Positions 48,811 through 56,213 of a stretch of 64,000 nucleotides of DNA are shown here, one piece after another. Each line of letters opens with the position of its first letter. Position 1 is the first letter of the stretch. The notes beneath the pieces are model-generated. The model saw nothing but the letters and a program-made list of their open reading frames with translations, ran no database searches and was not told where the DNA came from. The stretch lies in contig NZ_LMAU01000001.1 in NCBI RefSeq assembly GCF_001441535.1, positions 558,001 to 622,000 on the forward strand, read 5' to 3'. The position numbers and the translations under genes are program-made. Origin of the DNA: Tsuneonella troitsensis (GTDB taxonomy: Bacteria > Pseudomonadota > Alphaproteobacteria > Sphingomonadales > Sphingomonadaceae).

Positions 48811-49877
48811 CGTTCAGAATGACACGGGCACATCGCGCGCCGATGCGATTCCTTTATCTCCTCGCCGTCTTGGCAGCTGCGGTCCCGGCGTCTTCGCCGC
48901 TCTCGGCCCAGCTGGTCATTGCCCATCGCGGCGCCAGCGGGGAGCGGCCCGAGCACACGCTCGCCGCCTACGAGCGGGCGATCGACGCCGGCGCGGACTT
49001 CATCGAGCCGGATCTGGTCGTGACCAAGGACCTCGTCCTCGTGGCGCGGCACGAGAACGAACTGTCCGACACCACCGACGTCGCCTCGCGCGAGGAATTC
49101 GAAGATCGCCGCCGCTCGAAGGAGATCGATGGGCAGCTCGTCGCGGGGTGGTTCGCGGAGGATTTCACGCTCGCCGAATTGAGGACCCTGCGGGCCAAGG
49201 AGCGGCTTCCGGCACTGCGGCCCGCCAACGTCCGCTACGACGGGCTCTATCAGGTGCCCACCTTCGCCGAGATCGTCGCCTTGGTGCGCGCCAAATCGGC
49301 CGAGACCGGGCGCACGGTGGGTCTGTATCCCGAACTCAAGCATCCCACTTTCCTGCTGCAACAGGGCATCGACAGCGTCGACCTGCTCGTGGCGGCGCTC
49401 CGCAAGGAAGGGCTCGACGGGAAGCAGATCCCGCTGTTCGTCCAGTCCTTCGAGGTCGCCCCGCTCGAACGGCTCGACAGGTTGACCGACGTGCGGCTGG
49501 TCCAGCTCGTCGCGGCCGATGGCGGTCCGGCGGACGAAGCCGGGATGACATACGCCGAAATGGTCAGCGAAAGCGGCCTGCCGCGGATCGCGGCCTATGC
49601 CGACGCGATCGGGGTCGAGGCGTCGCTGGTCGTCGGTGCGGACGGCCGCACGACGGGCCTCGTCGCCGCAGCCAAGGCGGCAGGTCTGCCGGTCCATGCC
49701 TGGACGTTGCGAAAGGAAAACGCCTTTCTGCCGCCCACCTTGCGTAAGGGCGCCACCGAGGCCGCGACGGGCGATTTCGCCGCGGCGTGGACGTTGCTGG
49801 CAGCCGCCGGGGTCGAGGGTGTGTTCACCGACGATCCCGCGCTTGCTGTGCCGCTCAGGCGGTCCGCACTGCCGTGA
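48807..49877 (+). CDS. glpQ: Periplasmic glycerophosphodiester phosphodiesterase
   Basis: 356 residues as drawn. A signal peptide MRFLYLLAVLAAAVPASSPLSAQ begins at the third in-frame Met (48843). The GDPD barrel has IAHRGASGERPEHT (catalytic His), FIEPDLVVTKD (metal Glu/Asp), ARHENELSDTT, GLYPELKHP and the late HAWTLRKEN and GVFTDDP. It hydrolyses deacylated phospholipids to glycerol-3-phosphate, like GlpQ. ATG 48807 overlaps the previous stop. The last 23 nt overlap ubiG on the other strand. Confidence 0.92.
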   Translation: MTFRMTRAHRAPMRFLYLLAVLAAAVPASSPLSAQLVIAHRGASGERPEHTLAAYERAIDAGADFIEPDLVVTKDLVLVARHENELSDTTDVASREEFEDRRRSKEIDGQLVAGWFAEDFTLAELRTLRAKERLPALRPANVRYDGLYQVPTFAEIVALVRAKSAETGRTVGLYPELKHPTFLLQQGIDSVDLLVAALRKEGLDGKQIPLFVQSFEVAPLERLDRLTDVRLVQLVAADGGPADEAGMTYAEMVSESGLPRIAAYADAIGVEASLVVGADGRTTGLVAAAKAAGLPVHAWTLRKENAFLPPTLRKGATEAATGDFAAAWTLLAAAGVEGVFTDDPALAVPLRRSALP

Positions 49878-50628
49878 CGATATAGTTGAGCGCGAGGTCT
49901 TCCGACAGGTGGAGGCCCCTCGCTGGCGAGAATGTTATGCCCCGAGGCACGCTCATAGTCAGACCAGCGCCCGCAAGTAGAATTTCCATCTCATCCGGGG
50001 TGACGAAATCATCCCAATGATGCGTGCCCTTCGGCACCATTCCCACCGCTTCCGCCGCGCCGACGAGGAGGAGGCGGGATTGCAAGGTCCGATTGGGGGT
50101 CGACAGCACCATCAGCCCGCCGGGCGCGAGCCTGGCGGCCAGCGCGGCGACGAACGCCTGTTTGTCGGAAACGTGCTCCAGCACTTCCATCGAGGTCACG
50201 AGGTCGAACGTGCCGATGTCGAGCGCGCCGACCTCGCCCGTCATGTACCGGATGTCGAGACCGGCCCCTTCGGCATGGGCGGCGGCGGCCATCGCGTTCT
50301 CGGGTGCGGCGTCGATCCCGGTGACGTCGGCGCCGAGCCGGGCGAGCGGTTCGCACAGCAGCCCCGCACCGCACCCGACGTCGAGCGCGGACTTGCCTGC
50401 GAGCGGCCGGACGCTGCCTTGCGTTCCCCAGTGCGCGTCCACGGCGTCGCGAATGAAGCCGAGCCGCACCGGGTTCAGCCGATGGAGCATCGCGGACGAA
50501 CCCCTGGGATCCCACCAGTCCTTCGCCAGCTTGCCGAAATGCGCCGCCTCGTCTTCGCGAATGGTGGCGGACCCGGTCGTTTGGCGGTCCGAAGTTTTCG
50601 TATCGGCGCGGGTTGTTGCATCAGCCAT
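49855..50628 (-). CDS. ubiG: Ubiquinone biosynthesis O-methyltransferase
   Basis: 257-residue SAM-dependent enzyme doing both O-methylations of ubiquinone synthesis. EAAHFGKLAKDWWDPRGSSAMLHRLNP-like N-terminal block with the UbiG-typical WWDP, SAM motif ALDVGCGAGLLCEPLARLG, GIDAAPENAMAAA, EVLEHVSD, LMVLSTPNRT and GTHHWDDFVTPDEM. Divergent from lysC with 51 nt between. Confidence 0.95.
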   Translation of the reverse strand: MADATTRADTKTSDRQTTGSATIREDEAAHFGKLAKDWWDPRGSSAMLHRLNPVRLGFIRDAVDAHWGTQGSVRPLAGKSALDVGCGAGLLCEPLARLGADVTGIDAAPENAMAAAAHAEGAGLDIRYMTGEVGALDIGTFDLVTSMEVLEHVSDKQAFVAALAARLAPGGLMVLSTPNRTLQSRLLLVGAAEAVGMVPKGTHHWDDFVTPDEMEILLAGAGLTMSVPRGITFSPARGLHLSEDLALNYIVTAVRTA

Positions 50629-50679
50629 GCGCCACCCCTAACAGCGCGGCGGTAAGTCATCCAGCAGGAGCTCGTTCGC

Positions 50680-51957
50680 TTGGCCCGGATCGTGATGAAA
50701 TTCGGCGGCACTTCGATGGCCGGGACCGAGCGCATCCGGCGCGTGGCGAACATCGTCCGCAAGCAGGCCGCCGGCGGCAACGAAGTCGCCGTGGTGGTGT
50801 CCGCCATGGCCGGAGAAACCGACCGGCTGGTGAACTTCTGCCGCGAGGCGAACCCGATCTACGATCCGGCCGAGTACGACGTGGTCGTCGCATCGGGCGA
50901 GCAGGTGACGAGCGGGCTCCTCGCCCTGACGCTGCAGGCCCTCGGGTGCAGGGCGCGGTCTTGGCTCGGCTGGCAGATGCCGATCCGCACGATCGAGGCG
51001 CACGCCAAGGCCCGCGTCGAGGATATCGATTCCGAAGCCCTGCTCGCCAGCATGAAGGCGGGCGAGATCGCCGTGATCCCCGGCTTCCAGGGCGTCTCGC
51101 ACGAAGGCCGCGTGACCACGCTGGGGCGCGGAGGGTCCGACACCTCGGCGGTCGCGGTAGCGGCAGCCATCGGCGCGGACCGCTGCGACATCTACACCGA
51201 CGTCGACGGGGTCTATACCACCGATCCGCGTATCGTCGCCAAGGCGCGCAAGCTGAAGGCGGTGACCTACGAGGAAATGCTCGAACTGGCATCGGTCGGT
51301 GCGAAGGTCCTGCAGACCCGCTCGGTCGGCCTGGCGATGAAGGAGGGGGTGCGCGTGCAGGTCCTCTCCAGCTTCATCGGCGACGATGCGGTCCCCGCGG
51401 ACGAAATACCCGGCACGATGATCGTCTCCGAAGAGGAGATGGAAGCGCTATTGGAGAAGGGCGAAATGGAACGCCAGCTAGTCACCGGCATCGCGCACGA
51501 CAAGAACGAGGCGAAAGTCATCCTGACCCGCGTGCCCGACCGGCCCGGCGCGGTGGCGCATATCTTCGAGCCGCTCGCGCAGGCATCGATTAACGTCGAC
51601 ATGATCATCCAGAACGTAGGCCGCGACAAGGGCGAGACCGACGTCACGTTCACCGTGCCGCAGGCGGATCTCGCACGCGCGCAGGCCCTGCTCGAGGACC
51701 GGCGCGACGAGATCGGCTTCAACCGGATCATCACCGACAGCAAGATCGCCAAGATCAGCGTCGTCGGCGTGGGCATGAAAAGCCACGCGGGCGTCGCCAG
51801 CACGATGTTCAAGGCGCTGGCCGAGCGCGGGATCAACATCCAGGCGATCTCCACCAGCGAGATCAAGGTGAGCGTGCTGATCGACGAGGACGAGACCGAG
51901 CTGGCCGTGCGCGTGCTGCACACCGCCTATGGGCTCGACGCCTCCGACGGCGAGTGA
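50680..51957 (+). CDS. lysC: Aspartate kinase
   Basis: 425-residue first enzyme of the lysine/threonine/methionine branch. N-terminal MARIVMKFGGTSMAG, then VVVSAMAGETDRLV, TLGRGGSDTSAVA, CDIYTDVDGVYTTDPRIV, and two C-terminal ACT domains (KVILTRVPDRPG and VVGVGMKSHAGVAS) for feedback inhibition. The start is TTG 50680 with AGGAG 9 nt upstream; it gives exactly the family N-terminus. With metX in the same window it feeds methionine synthesis. Confidence 0.96.
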   Translation: MARIVMKFGGTSMAGTERIRRVANIVRKQAAGGNEVAVVVSAMAGETDRLVNFCREANPIYDPAEYDVVVASGEQVTSGLLALTLQALGCRARSWLGWQMPIRTIEAHAKARVEDIDSEALLASMKAGEIAVIPGFQGVSHEGRVTTLGRGGSDTSAVAVAAAIGADRCDIYTDVDGVYTTDPRIVAKARKLKAVTYEEMLELASVGAKVLQTRSVGLAMKEGVRVQVLSSFIGDDAVPADEIPGTMIVSEEEMEALLEKGEMERQLVTGIAHDKNEAKVILTRVPDRPGAVAHIFEPLAQASINVDMIIQNVGRDKGETDVTFTVPQADLARAQALLEDRRDEIGFNRIITDSKIAKISVVGVGMKSHAGVASTMFKALAERGINIQAISTSEIKVSVLIDEDETELAVRVLHTAYGLDASDGE

Positions 51958-51967
51958 GCCGGGCACG

Positions 51968-53143
51968 ATGAGCCACACGGCGACGATCCTGCTGCTCGGC
52001 TCGGGCGAACTCGGCCGGGAATTCGTTATTTCGGCGAAGCGGCTCGGCGCACGGGTGATCGCCTGCGACGCCTACGACGATGCACCCGCGATGCAGGTCG
52101 CCGACGCGCGCGAGGTGTTCCCGATGCTCGACGGCGCGGCGCTGCGCGCGGTGGCGGAGAAGCACCGCCCCGACCTTATCGTACCCGAGATCGAGGCGAT
52201 CCGCACCGAAGTGCTCGCCGATCTCGAGGCGCAAGGGATGTGCGTCGTCCCGTCGGCCCGCGCCGCGCAGCTGACGATGAACCGCGATGCGATCCGCGAT
52301 CTGGCGGCAGAGGAACTCGGCATCGCGACGTCGCGATACCGGTACGCGGAGACGCTGGACGAGTTCCGCGCCGCGGCCGAATTCACCGGCTTTCCCTGCG
52401 TGATCAAGCCGGTCATGTCGTCGAGCGGAAAGGGCCAGTCGACCGTGCGCGATGCGGGCGAGCTGGAAGCCGCGTGGAACTATGCGGTGGCCGGAATGCG
52501 CGGAGACCGCACGCGCGTGATCGTCGAGGCGTTCGTCGATTTCGACTACGAGATCACGCTGCTCACGATTGCTCACGCGGGCGGCGTGTCGTTCTGTCCG
52601 CCGATCGGCCATCGGCAGGAGCGCGGCGACTACCAGGAAAGCTGGCAGCCGGCGCCGATGTCGCCCGCCGCGATCGCCAGCGCGCAGGCGATGGCGCGCG
52701 TGGTGGTGGAGGCGCTGAAGGGCGACGGGCGGGGCTGGGGCCTGTTCGGCGTGGAATTCTTCGTGCGCGGCGACGAGGTCATCTTCTCCGAGTTGAGTCC
52801 GCGTCCGCACGATACCGGCATGGTCACCCTGGCCAGCCAGAACCTGTCGGAATTCGACCTCCACGCCCGCGCGATCATGGGGCTGCCGCTACCGGCGGAG
52901 ATCCGCGCGCGGCCGGCGGCATCGGCGGTGATCCTGGCCGACCGCGACAGCGCGTCGCTATCGTATAGCGGACTGGCCGAAGCGCTGGCGGAAGACGGCA
53001 CCGATTTGCGCATCTTCGCCAAGCCCACCAGCCGTCCCTATCGCCGGATGGGCGTCGCGCTCGCCACCGCTGGCGATGTCGAACGGGCCCGCGAAAAGGC
53101 GCGCAACGCGGCGGGACAAGTGCGGATTGGCTACGGCGACTGA
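51968..53143 (+). CDS. purT: Formate-dependent GAR transformylase PurT
   Basis: 391-residue ATP-grasp enzyme using formate for the third step of purine synthesis. LLLGSGELGREFVISAKRLG, CDAYDDAPAMQVAD, PEIEAIRTE, KPVMSSSGKGQS, GWGLFGVEFF, SELSPRPHDTGMVTL and RRMGVALA are all PurT blocks. It sits 10 nt after lysC and is convergent with the secretion cassette, 7 nt from its last stop. Confidence 0.95.
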   Translation: MSHTATILLLGSGELGREFVISAKRLGARVIACDAYDDAPAMQVADAREVFPMLDGAALRAVAEKHRPDLIVPEIEAIRTEVLADLEAQGMCVVPSARAAQLTMNRDAIRDLAAEELGIATSRYRYAETLDEFRAAAEFTGFPCVIKPVMSSSGKGQSTVRDAGELEAAWNYAVAGMRGDRTRVIVEAFVDFDYEITLLTIAHAGGVSFCPPIGHRQERGDYQESWQPAPMSPAAIASAQAMARVVVEALKGDGRGWGLFGVEFFVRGDEVIFSELSPRPHDTGMVTLASQNLSEFDLHARAIMGLPLPAEIRARPAASAVILADRDSASLSYSGLAEALAEDGTDLRIFAKPTSRPYRRMGVALATAGDVERAREKARNAAGQVRIGYGD

Positions 53144-53150
53144 CGCGCGG

Positions 53151-54470
53151 CTATTCGCGGAAGGCGTTTTCCGACAATCGGGTGATCGGGGTGAACAGGT
53201 AGCTCAGGATCGAGCGCTGCTCCCCGCGCAGGCTGACGTTGGCCATCATGCCCGACCCGATCCGCAACGGCTTGCCGTTCGGTGACTTGAGCGTGTCGGC
53301 GGTCTGCACCTCGACCATGTAGAAGCTCTCGCCCTCGTCGTTCTGGACGGCGTCGGGAGAGATCGACGTGACCACGCCGTCCAGCGTTCCGAAGACCGCC
53401 GAGTTGTAGGCGGTGATCTCCACTCACGCCTTTTGCCCAAGCGCCACGTTACCGATGTCGCTCGGCCGGACCATGACTTCGACATAGAGCGAATCGTCCG
53501 ACGGCACGATCTCGGCGATCGGCATTCCGGCGGTGACGGTGCCTCCCACGGTCGTCACCAGCACGCGGTTGACCTTGCCGGTCATCGGCGCGCGGATCGC
53601 GCTGCGGTCGACCCGGTCGGACAGCGCGGGCAGGCTCTGCCGCTGCATCATCAATTCGGCCTGCGCCTGCGACAGTTCCATCCCGGCGCGCGACTTCCAG
53701 TCGCTGAACTGCTGCGCCGACGATGCGCGCGCCTCGGCCACCGAAGACTGGGCGCGGGCGACCGCGGCTTGCGCGGCGACGACTTCGTTCTGCGCCACCT
53801 GCGCCGCGTTCTCCGCCTTGATCAGGTCCATCTTGGGCACGATGAGCTGTTCGGCCAGCGGCCTCAGCATTTCCAGCTCGCGGTTGGCGGTGACGAGGTT
53901 CGACTGCCGCGACTGGAGCATGGACCGCGCCTCCGCGACCGACCGCTCCGCCTGGACCACCCGGGCCTGCCCCGCCGCTCGCAGGCCGTCCAGTTCGGCC
54001 ATGCGCGCCGCATGGAGCGATTGCTCGACCGAAACCTGATCGGGCGCCACCACGCCGCTGTAGCTCGGCGACCCGCCGCGCACTTCGGCCTGCAGGCGCG
54101 AAATCTTGGCTTCCAGCGAATTGACGTTCGCCTCGGTGCTTCCGTACGCCGACGTGCTCAGCGTCGGGCTGAGCCGCACCAGGATGTCACCGCGTTTCAC
54201 GGTATCGCCCTGCTTGACCAGGATCTGCTCGACCACCCCGCCTTCGAGGTTCGATACCACCTGCAGCTTCGAACTGGGCACGACGCGGCCCATTCCGCGC
54301 ACCGTGCGGTCGATCTCGGTCAGGCTGGCCCAGACGAGGAAGATGACCACGAACGCCGCCAGGATCCACAGGATCACGTTGGCCGATTTGCGCGCGCGAT
54401 ATTCCTCTTCCTCGAACTCGACTTCGGATTCGCTGAAGAACGATCTGGGAAGGTGCAGCATGGAGTTCAT
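53151..54470 (-). pseudogene. HlyD-type type I secretion adaptor, interrupted by TGA
   Basis: 440-codon frame for the periplasmic adaptor of a type I secretion system (HlyD/LapC type). A cytoplasmic start MNSMLHLPRSFFSESEVEFEE-like acidic segment, one transmembrane helix (VILWILAAFVVIFLVWASL), the barrel entry GMGRVVPSSKLQVV, a lipoyl part with VVEQILVKQGDTVKRGDILVRL-type residues, a long coiled coil (about 100-260), then IRAPMTGKVNRVLVTTVGGTV. At codon 349 an in-frame TGA (53424-53426) stands between GNVALGQKA and VEITAYNSAVFGTLDG, which plainly continue each other. One base change (CGA to TGA) explains it. The missing end includes the conserved TPITRLSENAFRE. ATG 54470 overlaps the ABC gene stop (ATGA). 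Confidence 0.88.
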
Positions 54471-56195
54471 CTCGCACGAATGCGCGCGACGTTGCGCGTG
54501 ATGCTGTCGGGGGTGCCGTCCATCGCGATCCGGCCGCGCGACAGCAGGATGACGCGATTGACGAGGTTGAGCAGCGAGGGGCGGTGCGTGATGACGATCA
54601 GCGTGCGCCCCTCGAACTCCTGGCGCAGGTTGGTCATCAGCCGCGCTTCGGTTTCGGAATCCACCGCGCTGGTTGGTTCGTCGAACACCAGGATCGGGGG
54701 CCTTCCCACCAGCGCGCGCCATCGCGATCGCCTGTCGCTGGCCGCCCGACAGGCCTTCGCCGCGGTCGGCCAGCTGGACGTCGTAGCCGTTCGGCATCGT
54801 GGCGATGAAATCGTGCGCCAGCGCGGCCTTGGCGGCGCGGATCATCTCCTCGTCGTCCACGTCGTCACGGCCGAGCAGGATGTTGTCGCGCAAGCTGCCC
54901 GTCAGGAGCAGGTTGTCCTGCAGCAGCGCCCCGACCTTCGATCTGAGCGCGCCCGGCGCGAGTTGGCGGATGTCCGTTCCGTCGAGCATGACCAGCCCGC
55001 TGGTCGGCGGATAAAGCCCCATGAGGAGCTTGGCGATGGTCGTCTTGCCCGATCCCACCGGCCCGACGAGGGCGACGTGCTCGCCCGGTTTGATTCGGAA
55101 CGATACGTCGGTCAGCGCCAGTTCGGCAGCGCCCGGATAGCGAAAGTCGACGTCGCGAAACTCGATCGCGCCTTCCACGCTGCTCGGAGACAGTCCGAGG
55201 CTTCCTTCCGGCCCTTCGCCCGGCTGTTCCATCAGCTCGTTGATCTGCTGGTATGCCGTGCGCGTGGCATTGATGCGCGTGAGCAGGTTGGCGATCGCCC
55301 CGAGCGGCGCCACCGCGCGACCAGCCAGGATCGAACAGGCGATGAGGCCGCCCATCGTCAGCCGTTGGTCGGCGATCGCGAACACGCCGAAGATGACGAT
55401 GCCGGTATAGGCCATCGTCTGCGCGCTGCCCGCCACGTTGATTGACAGGTTGGAGGTAAGGCGCTGGCGCAGCGACGCCTGCGAGTGGCCCTTCATCGCC
55501 GCATCCCAGCGCCGTTCCAGCATCGGGCCGGCGTTGGCGGACTTGACCGTCTCCAGGCTGCCGATCGTCTCGACGAGCACCGCCTGTTTGCCCAGCGCCT
55601 CGCCCAGGGTCCGGCTGGCGAGCCGCCGCATGACCGGTTGCGAGGCGAGTGCAGCCAGAATCACGAGCGGGATCAGGACGAGCGGCACCATCACCAGCCA
55701 TCCGCCGATCAGCGCGATCGCGATCAGGGTGATGATCACGAACGGCAGGTCGACGAGCGTCGTCAGCGTGGCCGAAGTGAAGAAGTCGCGCAGCGTCTCG
55801 ATCTCGCGTACGAGTCCCGCGAGCCCTCCGGTCGACCGGCGACCCAGATCGAGCCGCATGTCGAGGATGCGGGCGAATATCGCGCGCCCGATGTCGCGGT
55901 CGACCCGCGCCCCGGCGACGTCGACGAAATACGACCGCAGCAGCTTCAGGATGAAATCGAAGATCAGCACGACCGCCAGGCCGATGGTCAGCCCGATCAG
56001 CGATTCGGTCGCGTTGTTGGGAACGATGCGGTCGTAAACCGTCATCGTGAACAGCGCGACGATCAACGAGAAGAAGTTGATCATCGCGGCCGCCACGCCG
56101 ACCTTCACATACAGCGCCCTGTTGCGCCGGAGCGGGCCGGCCAGCCATTCGGCCAGCCGACCCTTCGGCTCCTCGACTTCCATCTGCCCGTACAT
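54467..56195 (-). pseudogene. LapB-like type I secretion ABC exporter, frameshifted
   Basis: ABC transporter/ATPase of a type I secretion system. The membrane domain (about 25-300: NRALYVKVGVAAAMINFFSL, TVYDRIVPNNAT, GGLIACSILAGRAVAPLG) is followed by the nucleotide-binding domain with Walker A GPVGSGKTT and the signature LSGGQRQAIAMARA. Immediately after that the frame breaks: a GC run at 54711-54719 is 2 nt short. Walker B LVFDEPTSAVD and the H-loop VITHRP follow in another frame, ending TGA 54467. Restoring 2 nt gives 576 aa. The N-terminal C39-like domain usual in LapB relatives is absent. As it stands the frame runs on into the HlyD gene as a false fusion without Walker B. Confidence 0.88.
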
Positions 56196-56213
56196 GCGCC
56201 CCCCGGTCGCCTG

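Noticed and set aside
53424-56195. A single 923-residue open frame that reads as an ABC exporter fused to an HlyD adaptor
   Set aside because: The join is an artefact of the 2-nt frameshift. The middle section is out-of-frame Arg/His/Pro-rich sequence, and the real Walker B segment and the stop that overlaps the adaptor ATG are in the other frame.
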